In this document: positions 1-8,297 of the stretch, piece by piece | How the letters are laid out: every line of letters begins with the position of its first letter | Numbering within the stretch: the first letter of the stretch is position 1 | NCBI GenBank assembly: GCA_038323835.1 | Contig: JBBQHI010000001.1 | Location: forward strand, 185,927 to 249,926 | Length of the DNA stretch: 64,000 nt | Reading direction: 5' to 3' | Source of the DNA: JACVRW01 sp038323835 | Lineage (GTDB): Bacteria > Actinomycetota > Thermoleophilia > Solirubrobacterales > Thermoleophilaceae | Notes under the pieces: generated by a model | The model's database searches: none | Told to the model about the DNA's origin: nothing | What the model saw: the letters and a program-made list of their open reading frames with translations, nothing else | Made by a program: the position numbers and the translations under genes

Positions 1-581
1 TTGGCCTTGGACCGCAGGGTCCGGGCCAGGGCGATCGGGGGGAGCAGAAGCGAATTGAAGTAGGTGGCGACCTCGGGCTGCCATCCACTCGCCCCGGCAC
101 TCCGGGCCAGCCGCGGCCGGGAGTAGCGGCGGCGGTGGTGGAGGGCCACGTCGCTGGCTGTCCACAGCCACATGTACGCGGGGACGGTGGCCACGAGCAG
201 CCCTCCGGGCGCCACCACGCGGCGAAGCTCCCGCATCGCGGCCACGTCGTCGTCCACGTGCTCGAGCACGTCGGTGGCGAACACGAGATCGAACGCGCCG
301 TCCTCGAAGGGCAGCGCCTCCACACCGGCCTCGGTCACGTCGCTCAGTCCCCGCTGGCGGCAGAACTCCACCGCGCTGGCGGAGGGGTCCACTCCGGCCG
401 CCGGCCCGAGCCGCGCGTAGTCCTGGAGGTTGCGCCCCGTGCCGCAGCCGGCGTCCAGCACTCGCCGGGCGCTGGTGATCCCGGCCCTCTGGATGAGCGC
501 GCCCAGCACCGCGCGGCGCCCGCGGAACCACCAGTGGCGCTCCTCCAGCTCGTACACCAGCGAGTAGATCCGGTCCTCCAC
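1..581 (-). CDS. Class I SAM-dependent methyltransferase (3' end cut off by window edge)
   Basis: This is the N-terminal about 193 residues of a class I methyltransferase that probably acts in the cytoplasm on a sugar, lipid or quinone intermediate. The SAM-binding glycine loop reads LDAGCGTG, followed by an acidic residue in GVDPS. Further on are LVFATDVLEHV (motif II region) and APGGLLVATVPAY, a typical post-II segment. GTG at 581 is chosen because it starts 2 bases after the stop of the upstream gene, making this the last gene of a four-gene minus-strand unit. The C-terminus lies outside the window, so the total length is unknown. The fold is clear; the substrate cannot be told. Confidence 0.85.
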   Translation of the reverse strand, partial: MEDRIYSLVYELEERHWWFRGRRAVLGALIQRAGITSARRVLDAGCGTGRNLQDYARLGPAAGVDPSASAVEFCRQRGLSDVTEAGVEALPFEDGAFDLVFATDVLEHVDDDVAAMRELRRVVAPGGLLVATVPAYMWLWTASDVALHHRRRYSRPRLARSAGASGWQPEVATYFNSLLLPPIALARTLRSKA

Positions 582-583
582 CG

Positions 584-2206
584 TCAGTCCTTCAGCGTGT
601 AGACGGTGGCGCAGCCGAAGTGCTCGATCGACGTGACGAGCCCGCGCAGCACGGGGGTGAGGTCGGTGGTGCCCGTGCAGCCGGCGAGGATGAAGCGGGC
701 TTGGCTCGACTGGACGATCGCCCTGGTCGCCACGGGGGCGATCCGGCCCTGGAACAGGAGGTCCGTGTACTGGCGCCGGCGCAGGTAGTCCGGGGTCCAG
801 AACAGGTTCCCGACGCTCGTGTGGCGCCCCGTGCGCGCCGGGATGAGCTGGCCCATCCCCACCGGCGCGTACACCGCTCCCGGCGTGTCGAGCCGGTCCA
901 GGTAGCTGAGGGCGTCGCGCTCTCCCGGGTTCAGGAAGTAGGGCCCGGAGTTCCGGTTGATGCGGTCGCGCGCCTCCTGCAGCCGGTCCACCGTCGCCGG
1001 CACCGTGAGTACCAGCACCGCCGCCGCGATCGCCCCCAGCGCCACGGGCCGCGACACCCGGAGCCCGAGTGAGGCGATGCCGCTCACCGCCAGGACCGCC
1101 AGCGGGATGCTGATGCCCCGGAGGGCGTGGGGTGCGTAGTGCCCGGGATAGAGGTTCGTGAGCAGCCAGTAGAGAACCAGCGCGGCCACCGGCCACACGC
1201 GCACGGCCGCTTCGTGAAACGTGGTGGGGAGCTGGCGGTAGGCCAGGAGCGCCGGGAGGGCCAGGGGCGCGATCGTGACGAAGATGGCCCACCAGGGGGG
1301 ATCGAGGAAGTCGTGCACGCCGGGGTCGATCGACCATGCCGGGTCCACCCGGCCGAGCACCACGTAGTAGGCGAGGGGGACCGCGGTGGCCACCGCCAGC
1401 GGCGCCAGCAGGCGCGCGAGCATGCGCGGGGCGGGCCCCGGGGGAAGCTCCCGGCGGGAGCGGCGGCGCAGGAGCTCGAGCACCAGCTCGGCCCCGATCA
1501 CCACTCCGAGCACGAGCGCTCCCTCCCAGGGCTGGAGCCAGGTGGCGAAGAAGGCGAGGAGGGCGGGCCACACGGTGACCCGACCGGCGGCGCGATCCCG
1601 CTCGTAGAGCACGATTGCGCCCACCAGGGCGGACACCGCCAGGGCGGAGAAGAAGTACCCCCAGAGCATGTCCACCGGCCACACCTCGCCGGTGGCGATG
1701 GTCAGGCCGATGTGGTCCTTCACGAACAGCGTGGTGGGGGGCAGGAAGAAGAGCGCCAGCACGAGGGCGGCGGGGCGCCCGGCGCCGGGGGGCAGGGTCC
1801 GGCGGACGAAGGCGGCCACGGCGGCGAACAGGGCCACGATCGCGAACGGCTTCCAGAGCAGGTAGCCGGCCGCGGGGGAGAGGCCGAGTGCCACGAGCGC
1901 GCCCGAGATGAGAGCGCCCGGGTGGAGGTAGCTCGCCTTGGACGCCTCCGCCTGGTAGTGGTTCGAGATCAGGACGTGCTCCGAGGCGTCGCGGATCCAG
2001 TTCACGTACTGCATCTGGTCCTGGATCACGGGGCCGCCGTCGGTGCCGAGCCACACCTTGTTGTTGGCCACCGCGTCCCAGATGAGCGCGAGCAGGGGCA
2101 GCGACCCCACCACGGCGAGGGCGGCGAGCACCGCGAGCTCCCAGGGCTCGAGGCCGAGGAACCGCCCGCGGCGCGTGGGAGCGGGGCTGGTCACGGAGCC
2201 GCTCAC
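584..2206 (-). CDS. Polytopic GT-C-like membrane protein, DQxQY/FGCATVY family (copy 1 of 5)
   Basis: This 540-residue protein has roughly a dozen hydrophobic segments. It belongs to a family with five members in this window (also starting at 22399, 33178, 34918 and 41357). Shared landmarks are D63-Q-x-Q-Y in the first extracytoplasmic loop followed by WIR, LHPG about 30 residues later, LWKP, a LWGY box, WLQPWEG mid-protein, and a C-terminal soluble part with two conserved cysteines (about residues 510 and 532), the second inside FGCATVY. The layout resembles GT-C enzymes using polyprenyl-phosphate sugars, but the usual D-E pair is D-Q, so glycosyl transfer is inferred. Start GTG 2206 overlaps the upstream stop as GTGA, indicating translational coupling. 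Confidence 0.8.
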   Translation of the reverse strand: MSGSVTSPAPTRRGRFLGLEPWELAVLAALAVVGSLPLLALIWDAVANNKVWLGTDGGPVIQDQMQYVNWIRDASEHVLISNHYQAEASKASYLHPGALISGALVALGLSPAAGYLLWKPFAIVALFAAVAAFVRRTLPPGAGRPAALVLALFFLPPTTLFVKDHIGLTIATGEVWPVDMLWGYFFSALAVSALVGAIVLYERDRAAGRVTVWPALLAFFATWLQPWEGALVLGVVIGAELVLELLRRRSRRELPPGPAPRMLARLLAPLAVATAVPLAYYVVLGRVDPAWSIDPGVHDFLDPPWWAIFVTIAPLALPALLAYRQLPTTFHEAAVRVWPVAALVLYWLLTNLYPGHYAPHALRGISIPLAVLAVSGIASLGLRVSRPVALGAIAAAVLVLTVPATVDRLQEARDRINRNSGPYFLNPGERDALSYLDRLDTPGAVYAPVGMGQLIPARTGRHTSVGNLFWTPDYLRRRQYTDLLFQGRIAPVATRAIVQSSQARFILAGCTGTTDLTPVLRGLVTSIEHFGCATVYTLKD

Positions 2207-3792
2207 GCGCCGCTCCCGGGGACCGGGGCGTACTCGGCCACGCGTATCGGGGCGAAGCCCTGGAAGGACCGCTGCGCGACGAGCCGGAAGCCGGGCCCGA
2301 GGCGCTCCCTGAGAATCGACGCGGGCACGCCCGGCACGGGTGCCACCACCACGAACAGCCTTCGCCGCCTGGCCGCCTTTCGCAGCGTGTCCCGGTACCT
2401 GGCCCTGTCGGCGGCCACCCCGGTGGCGAGGAACGGGTGGGGCCGGTCCATGCTGAGCTCCAGGCTCCGCAGGGCCGGATTGCGCCCGAACAGCTCGCTC
2501 CCCGCCTGGAGCAGCAGCACGGCGTCGCCCGGGCCCGCCTCGCGATCGAGGTACGCGCCGGCTTCGTCGAAGGGCGGCCGCCGGTGCTCGGCGCGCAGCC
2601 CCTCGGCGCCGGCGAGGGCCACCGCGGCGATCAGCGCGGCCGCCGCCACTGTCCTGAAGGGCGGGCGAATCCCCGCCACGGCGGCGCCGAGGAGCAGGCA
2701 CATGCCCGGCAGGGAGGCCAGCAGGTTGCGCGGCGCGTAGAGGCTGGTGTCGAAGATGCCGTAGAGCAGCAGTGCCACCGGCGTGGCCACGGCGAGCATC
2801 GCCACCAGCATCAGCCCCGACGGCCGCGGGCGCAGCCTGATCGAGGCGCCGGGGTCGGTGGCGTTCACCACCCAGCCCGCGGCGAGCGCGGCCAGGCCGA
2901 TCCCGATCAGCAGGAGGCCGCGAGCGCCGAGGAGGTCGTCCCACGGCTCGAACGGCTGGCCCACCAGCAGCTTGGCCACGTTCTCCCAGGCGGTGTGCCA
3001 GTTCAGCGGGTGGAGGAAGTTGATCGCGAGGATGCCCACCTTGTTCTGGTGCTGGTCCTGGTAGGCGGGGATCCAGGGCAGGTAGGCGAGCACGATCAGG
3101 ACGGTGGCTGCGGCCAGCTCCCCGAGGCGGCGCCGGGAGCCCTCGGCGAGGCAGGCCCACGCCGCCCAGGCCGTCTGGGCGCCCAGGACGAACACGCCCG
3201 TGTAATGCGTGTACAGGACGCCCGCGGACGACAGCACGAACACGAGCCACCAGCCCCAGCGGCGCTGCCCGGGCTCGAGCGCGCGCAGAAGGGCGTAGGT
3301 GGAGAGCACCGCGAGGAAGGTGAGGCTGGCGTAGGCGCGCGCCTCGTGGCCGTACCAGACCGCCATCGGGCTCAGGGCCAGGAGCGCGGACCCCAGGAGC
3401 GCGGCGCCGCGGCCCACGGTGCGCGCCCCCAGGAGGTAGACGAGCGGCACGGTCGCGGCGCCCAGCACCAGCGAGGGCACACGGACCCAGATCGTCGGGT
3501 CGCCGACCTGCACGGCCACGTGCGCCACGAGGTAGTGGAGCGGTGGGGTGATCGACGTGTCCCGGACCTGGCTCAGGATGTCCCCGAAGCCGAAGCGGGT
3601 CACGATGTCGTAGGTGAAGATCTCGTCGTCCACGAGGCTCTGGCCGATCCCGGCCAGCCGGAGCGCGAACGCAAGGGCCGTGAGGGCGGCCACGGCGAGC
3701 GCCGCTCGCTCGGGATTGAGTGGCCACGCCCCGCGCCCGGCCGAGGTGGTGCCGCCTGCCGCGGCCGGCCGCTGGGTCACTCCGGTGGTCAC
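2203..3792 (-). CDS. GT39/ArnT-like membrane glycosyltransferase (group A, copy 1 of 5)
   Basis: This 529-residue polytopic protein resembles the Dolichyl-P-mannose mannosyltransferase/ArnT superfamily (PMT_2 type). The first extracytoplasmic loop carries D56-E57 followed by a tyrosine-containing turn, matching the catalytic acidic pair of GT-C enzymes. Downstream are TPPLHY, a GDP-x-x-x-x-RVPSL segment, TVGRGAAL, and ALSPMAVWYGHEARAY. It is expected to move a sugar from polyprenyl phosphate onto an extracytoplasmic acceptor. GTG 3792 is chosen because it overlaps the upstream stop (GTGA); the longer ATG start at 3855 lies inside the upstream gene. It lacks the extra C-terminal module seen in two of its paralogues. 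Donor and acceptor are unknown. Confidence 0.82.
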   Translation of the reverse strand: MTTGVTQRPAAAGGTTSAGRGAWPLNPERAALAVAALTALAFALRLAGIGQSLVDDEIFTYDIVTRFGFGDILSQVRDTSITPPLHYLVAHVAVQVGDPTIWVRVPSLVLGAATVPLVYLLGARTVGRGAALLGSALLALSPMAVWYGHEARAYASLTFLAVLSTYALLRALEPGQRRWGWWLVFVLSSAGVLYTHYTGVFVLGAQTAWAAWACLAEGSRRRLGELAAATVLIVLAYLPWIPAYQDQHQNKVGILAINFLHPLNWHTAWENVAKLLVGQPFEPWDDLLGARGLLLIGIGLAALAAGWVVNATDPGASIRLRPRPSGLMLVAMLAVATPVALLLYGIFDTSLYAPRNLLASLPGMCLLLGAAVAGIRPPFRTVAAAALIAAVALAGAEGLRAEHRRPPFDEAGAYLDREAGPGDAVLLLQAGSELFGRNPALRSLELSMDRPHPFLATGVAADRARYRDTLRKAARRRRLFVVVAPVPGVPASILRERLGPGFRLVAQRSFQGFAPIRVAEYAPVPGSGA

Positions 3793-5567
3793 GCCGCCGG
3801 GCCTCCCGCCGCGCAGGCGCTCACGCGGCCCGCGGGTGCGATGTGAACGTGCCATGGCTGGCTCGCGCGGTCGGCCGGGATGCGCAGCGTCGCGCCGCCG
3901 CCCGGGCTGAGGGTGCCGAAGGGCGCGGCGGGGAACGCCGTGGCGAACCGCCGCAGGGCGAGGTCAGCCGGACCGCCGCTCGCCCGGAGCACGAGTCCGC
4001 CGGCGGGGACGCCGACGTCCAATCCCGGCTTCACCAGGGCCGAGCGGTACACGGACGGCGTGAGCGTCACGCACGACCGGGCGGTGCTCACCGAACCCCC
4101 GCTGCTGCCCTCGACCACGGGAGGCGATCCGCCGGTCGCCGGGCGCCCGGCCGGGGTGAGCGCGAGCTTGTGGATCTTCACCAGGTTGTCGTCGGCCGAC
4201 GCGCGCGCCTCCTCGGAGGCCCCGGCGATCTGCGCCGGCGAGAACGCGGGGGAGCCGTAATCGGCTACCGCGGCCAGGTAGGTGCTCGCGAGGATGAAGG
4301 GCGCCGGGCTGAACCCGGGGTCCACGGTGTCGCGTGTCATCTCGATGGTGCCCAGGTTCGAGGCGCGGATGGCGGAGCGCTCCCGCAGGTATCGCGAGGC
4401 GTCTCGCAGCGCCCCCAGGTTCGCCACCAGCGCCACGGCCAGCGCCGCGCCGAGCAGGATCGCAGCGGTCCGGCCGATCGCGACCCCGCGGAGGAGCTCG
4501 ATCACGATCAGCAGGGCGAACGCCCCGCCCACGTACACGTAGCGGGACGAGTAGGGCGGCGTGAAGGCAAAGCCGGCCCGCCCGACGGCGGTGAGGATCC
4601 AGAAGCCGACGAGCGAGGCCAGCAGCATCGCCATGCGCGGCGTGACCGTGCCGATCTGGACGAGCCTCCATGCGAGCACCACCACGGCCACCACGGCCAG
4701 CGGCCGGCCCCAGGCGAGGCTGTTCTCGGACAGCGGGATGACCGGGCCCGCCAGGCCCACGAGCGCCGAGGCCGACGACGCGGCGGCGTCGGCGATGAAC
4801 GCCGGCACGTCGGGGAGCGTCCGCCTCGAGAAGTGAGACTCGGAGTAGCCGAGGTTCCAGGCGAGATAGAGCAGCAGCGGGATCCCCGGTATCCACAGGC
4901 GCCGGAGCCGGTCGTTGCGCCACAGCACCTCGACGAGCACGCCGCCGGCGATCGCCACCCCGAGGCCGGTGCTGGCCAGCGCCACCAGCAGCAGGACCGA
5001 GGCCCCCACCTCTCCCAGCCGGTCGCCGCGGTCCAGGAACAGCAGTGCTCCCAGGCCGGACGCCAGGGCCGCCACCCAGGCGATCTGGAACGGCCAGAGC
5101 ATCACCTCCCACGCAGGACCCAGGAACAAGAACAGCGCCGCGGCGCCCAGGGCGAGCCACGGGCCCACCCGCCGCTGGGCGTACACGAACAGCAGCCCGG
5201 CGCTGAGCACGTCGAGCAGCACGAGCACGAGCCGGTACGGGCCGTAGCCGTCGATCCCGAAGGTCGCGCGCAGCAGCTTGTAGACCACGACGGGCACCAG
5301 CGACAGGTGCTCGTTGTGCGGCCTCAGGAAGGTGGAGACGCTGTGGCCGTTGCGACCGAGCAGGAACTCCCACTCGTCGTACCAGAAGATCTGATCGTGG
5401 CCACTGCGGTAGAGGAACGCGCCGCCGGCCACGAGCAGCAGGGCCAGCAATGCCCATGGCAACCAGGGCCGGTCGAGCCGCGCCGTCTGCGTGGCGAGGA
5501 GGCCGCGATCGGGCAGCCCAGGGCCCGGCCGGCGCTCCCGCGCGCGTAAATCGGAGCGCGAGGCCAT
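3789..5567 (-). CDS. Polytopic GT-C-like membrane protein with C-terminal extracytoplasmic domain
   Basis: This 592-residue protein opens its first external loop with W-Y-D64-E65-W, then HNEHLS, the pattern expected for a GT-C enzyme. About ten further hydrophobic segments follow. The last about 170 residues look soluble, with a Pro/Gly-rich beta-type composition, and end around GRVSACAAGG. No close paralogue occurs in the window. ATG 5567 is preferred over ATG 5597 because a TAGACT box (5575-5580) sits 7 bases upstream, fitting a leaderless transcript; starting at 5597 would place that box inside the gene. It heads a unit of four overlapping genes. Sugar specificity is unknown and the enzyme class is inferred from topology. 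Confidence 0.75.
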   Translation of the reverse strand: MASRSDLRARERRPGPGLPDRGLLATQTARLDRPWLPWALLALLLVAGGAFLYRSGHDQIFWYDEWEFLLGRNGHSVSTFLRPHNEHLSLVPVVVYKLLRATFGIDGYGPYRLVLVLLDVLSAGLLFVYAQRRVGPWLALGAAALFLFLGPAWEVMLWPFQIAWVAALASGLGALLFLDRGDRLGEVGASVLLLVALASTGLGVAIAGGVLVEVLWRNDRLRRLWIPGIPLLLYLAWNLGYSESHFSRRTLPDVPAFIADAAASSASALVGLAGPVIPLSENSLAWGRPLAVVAVVVLAWRLVQIGTVTPRMAMLLASLVGFWILTAVGRAGFAFTPPYSSRYVYVGGAFALLIVIELLRGVAIGRTAAILLGAALAVALVANLGALRDASRYLRERSAIRASNLGTIEMTRDTVDPGFSPAPFILASTYLAAVADYGSPAFSPAQIAGASEEARASADDNLVKIHKLALTPAGRPATGGSPPVVEGSSGGSVSTARSCVTLTPSVYRSALVKPGLDVGVPAGGLVLRASGGPADLALRRFATAFPAAPFGTLSPGGGATLRIPADRASQPWHVHIAPAGRVSACAAGGPAA

Positions 5568-5574
5568 CGCAGCG

Positions 5575-5580
5575 AGTCTA
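5575..5580 (-). promoter_or_regulatory. Candidate -10 box (TAGACT) of a leaderless transcript
   Basis: The minus strand reads TAGACT, 7 bases before ATG 5567. It matches TANNNT and would start the mRNA at or next to the start codon. No clear -35 was found. Inferred from the pattern shared by about a dozen starts in this window. Confidence 0.5.
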
Positions 5581-5641
5581 AGTGCTAATGCCCGCATCCA
5601 CCCCCACCCGCAACGCCGGCGCCGGGCGTCCCGGACGGGGG

Positions 5642-5647
5642 TAAGCT
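5642..5647 (+). promoter_or_regulatory. Candidate -10 box (TAAGCT) of a leaderless transcript
   Basis: TAAGCT lies 6 bases before GTG 5654 and back-to-back with the minus-strand box at 5575-5580, giving a compact divergent promoter region of about 85 bp. Confidence 0.5.
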
Positions 5648-5653
5648 AGCCGC

Positions 5654-7777
5654 GTGATCGGAGCCGACGCGCGCCTGCGCTGGTCGCAGACGGCGCACGC
5701 GCTGGCGCCGCTCCTGTTCGGGATCCCGGTGGCCGCGGGGATCGCGGTGACGCTGGTTCGCGCACTCGGCGTGAGCCACCCCGACCTCGGCTTCACCACG
5801 GCGATCAACAGCGACGCCGAGGCCTTCTTCCTGGGCCACACGATCTACCAGGATCCCGCCGACGGCTACACCGGCCAGCTCTACACGCCGCTGTTCCCGT
5901 TCCTGGTGAGCCTCCTTCACCACGTGACCCTGTGGGGCGGGTGGGTGCTCCTGGTGAACTTCGCCGCCACCTTCGCCCTGGTGGGGCTGGTGGCCGTCCT
6001 CGCCTACGGGGATGGCTGCGGCGCGAGCGGGCCACAGCGGCTGCTGCGGCTGACCGGCGCCCTGGGGCTGGGCGGGGTGGTGTGGTGGCTCGTGAGCGTG
6101 CTACCGCTCAACCTTCTCTACGACGGGCGCGCCGACCACACAGCCTGGGCCTTCGCGTTCTTCGGCCTGTTCCTCCTCGCGCGGGGCACGGCCGGCGGCT
6201 CGCGCCCGAGCCTGGTGGCCGCCGCCGTGCTGCTCTCGGCGGCCTTCTGGGCCAAGCAGCCGACCCTGGTGGCGTCGCTGGCGGCCGCGGCCTGGCTGGT
6301 GGCCGCGGGGGCGCTGCGGGTGGTGGACCGCCGCGTGGCCCTGATCTGGTGCGCCGGCCTCCTTGCGCTGAACCTCGCGGTGCTCGGGCTGCTCAACCTG
6401 ATCACGGGCGGATGGGAGATCTACTTCGACTTCGAGCTGGCCCAGAAGCACCCCCGCTTTGCCTCCTTCTCGCCGTCCATGCACGAGCTGCTCCGGTTTG
6501 CCGCTCCGGCGCTGGTCCTGCTCCTGGCGCTGGCGGCGGTGGCCGCGTGGGGGGCGCGGGCCGGGCTGCGGTCGAGAGAGCGCGGGCTCCGCGGGTACCT
6601 GCGCGCCGCCCTCGGCGGCTCCCGCGACGCCCGGCTGGTGGCGATGCTCGTGCTCACCGTGGTGATCGGGGTACCCGCCGGGGTGTACTTCCGGCTCAAG
6701 GTCGGGTCGGACGTGAACCAGTACATCGGCGTCCTGTGGGCCGGGGGGTTGCTGATCGCGATCGCCTACCGGTATTGCGGCAACCATCCGGCCACCGCGA
6801 TCGCGGCGGCGGCCGCGATCGCCCTGATGTTCGTGGTCTCCCAGCGCCCCACCGACACCGCGCTGGGGGCTCGCGTGCCCCCGGTGTGGAAGACCGCCGA
6901 GTACACCGAGGTGCCGCCCGTGCTCACCGGCTACGCGCGCCACCACCTCGTGTACGAGCAGGTGCAGTCGGACCTGAACGTGAAGCCGCAGGGGTCGCTC
7001 TATCCGAACTTCTACAACTTCATCGACCTGCTGGCGGCCGGGCGGCAGCCCCTCTACCTGGTGCACGCGCTGCTTAACCGCCGCTTCGACGCCGTGGCCC
7101 CGTTCCGCTTCGCGACCCCCCAAATCTCGCTGTTCTGGGAGATCTACGCCTCGGGGGCGGGCAGGCGCGAGTCGAACTACTTCTGGAAGCTGAACCGCGT
7201 GATCGGGGCGGGCTACGCCCCGGCGCCCGGGCTCCCGCCGGGCTTCCTCGGCCGGCGCCCGGGACCGTCGCGCGCGCCCTGGATGCGCTCCTGCTTCGGC
7301 CCGTTCGAGCTCGCCGGGGTGGACTTCGGCATCAGGGCGGGGGGAGGCTTCTGGTGCCGTGAGGGCGACGCGCTGACGCTGAGGGACACCCCGGCGCCGC
7401 GCTCCGAGGTGCACTCGCTCGACTCGGTCAGCCGCGTGACGGGCGCACTGCCCGTGTCCGTCACCGGTCGCACGGGGTCCGTCGAGATCAGGTTCCACAC
7501 GGGCTCGGGGCGCTCCTGGAGCCTGGCCGGGCACGTCTCGCGGAAGGCACTGGCGCTCACCCTTTCGGCCGACGGGCGCCCGGTGGGCAGCGCGGAGGTG
7601 CGGCCCGGACCGTCGGGCGCGGAACTCGAGTTTGGGGCCGGCCCGCCGGGCCTGCGATCCGAGGAGGGCCGGGTGGCCGTGGCCGTGCCGGACCTCGGCG
7701 GAGGCGACCTCTCGGTCACGGCGAGCCGCGGCAGCGGTGCACGCTTCGACTTCGCGAACCTGAAGCTGGACGGTTGA
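5654..7777 (+). CDS. Polytopic membrane protein, probable GT-C glycosyltransferase, with beta-rich C-terminal domain
   Basis: This 707-residue protein stands alone between a divergent operon and an epimerase relic. The N-terminal about 430 residues hold about a dozen hydrophobic spans. The first external loop contains NSDAEAFFLG and later LYTPLFP, reminiscent of GT39/GT87-type enzymes. The C-terminal about 250 residues are soluble and beta-rich (alternating short hydrophobic strands, Gly/Ser turns), suggesting an external sugar-binding or sandwich domain. GTG 5654 is supported by the TAAGCT box just upstream. A lone transcription unit of this size suggests a separately regulated glycan modification. 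The family assignment is tentative; no diagnostic motif fixes donor or acceptor. Confidence 0.72.
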   Translation: MIGADARLRWSQTAHALAPLLFGIPVAAGIAVTLVRALGVSHPDLGFTTAINSDAEAFFLGHTIYQDPADGYTGQLYTPLFPFLVSLLHHVTLWGGWVLLVNFAATFALVGLVAVLAYGDGCGASGPQRLLRLTGALGLGGVVWWLVSVLPLNLLYDGRADHTAWAFAFFGLFLLARGTAGGSRPSLVAAAVLLSAAFWAKQPTLVASLAAAAWLVAAGALRVVDRRVALIWCAGLLALNLAVLGLLNLITGGWEIYFDFELAQKHPRFASFSPSMHELLRFAAPALVLLLALAAVAAWGARAGLRSRERGLRGYLRAALGGSRDARLVAMLVLTVVIGVPAGVYFRLKVGSDVNQYIGVLWAGGLLIAIAYRYCGNHPATAIAAAAAIALMFVVSQRPTDTALGARVPPVWKTAEYTEVPPVLTGYARHHLVYEQVQSDLNVKPQGSLYPNFYNFIDLLAAGRQPLYLVHALLNRRFDAVAPFRFATPQISLFWEIYASGAGRRESNYFWKLNRVIGAGYAPAPGLPPGFLGRRPGPSRAPWMRSCFGPFELAGVDFGIRAGGGFWCREGDALTLRDTPAPRSEVHSLDSVSRVTGALPVSVTGRTGSVEIRFHTGSGRSWSLAGHVSRKALALTLSADGRPVGSAEVRPGPSGAELEFGAGPPGLRSEEGRVAVAVPDLGGGDLSVTASRGSGARFDFANLKLDG

Positions 7778-7814
7778 TCTAGCCCGGCCGGCCCGGCGCC
7801 GACGGCGCGTCCCC

Positions 7815-8062
7815 TCAACCCGGAGTCGGCGCGCCAGCCCCGGAGCGGACGCGGGTGCGCGGATGGGCCGACCATGTCCCTGCCGCGCGGGTACTGGTCC
7901 TCGGAGTTCACGAGCGTGTCCACGCTGGTGTACCGGGCGTGCAAGCCGGGGCCCTCGGTCGTCTTCGAGTTGTCGAGGTAGAAGTCCGACGCGGTCGAAC
8001 CCCAGTGCCACTCCGTGAAACGGCGAGCGGCCGATCAGGTCGAGCGGCTGAAGCACGGACGG
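7815..8062 (-). pseudogene. Frameshifted 3' remnant of an NAD-dependent epimerase (relic of the gene at 14510-15526)
   Basis: Read on the minus strand, this stretch matches the last about 80 codons of the intact epimerase at 14510-15526. It begins with LQPLDLIGRSPF (intact: LQPLDLVGKSPF), then needs a +1 shift near 8018-8020, where GTGAAACGG replaces GTGAACGG, to continue as WHWGSTASDFYLDNSKTTE (intact: WHWGSAASDFYLDTSKTTE). Similarity runs through the position of the intact stop codon (TCA at 7815-7817) and ends abruptly near 8062. No start or NAD-binding domain is present, so it cannot be functional. It lies in the same orientation as the intact gene, so the two copies flank about 6.4 kb as direct repeats. 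Confidence 0.85.
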
Positions 8063-8297
8063 TGATCGTGACCCGCAGCGATTCCGCCCAGCTCTCCCTG
8101 AAGCGCTTCGGTGACGCCTCCGCGCCGAACTTAGTGGACCGGCCTAGCCGTACTGCGAGAACCGCCAGGGGTTCGGACGCGACCTGTCGCGCGGTCAGTT
8201 GCCGCTTCCGCCGAGCAGCCGTCCTCTCCGGCGCCGCTTTCGCCATCCGGCTCTCCGGGAGACGAGCCCGCCGCCGTCCCGACCACGCGGCGTGGAA
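8063..8297. other. Non-coding spacer next to the epimerase relic
   Basis: This less GC-rich stretch of 235 bases joins the relic to the 3' end of the GT39-like gene. I find no credible ORF, RNA or convincing terminator. The open frames crossing it change composition and have no recognisable protein features. Confidence 0.6.

Noticed and set aside
2207..3727. Minus-strand open frame extending the DQxQY protein upstream to 1047 residues
   Set aside because: It runs out of frame through the GT39-like gene at 2203-3792; the real start is GTG 2206 with a GTGA overlap. The extension is Arg/Ala/Gly/Pro-rich shadow sequence.
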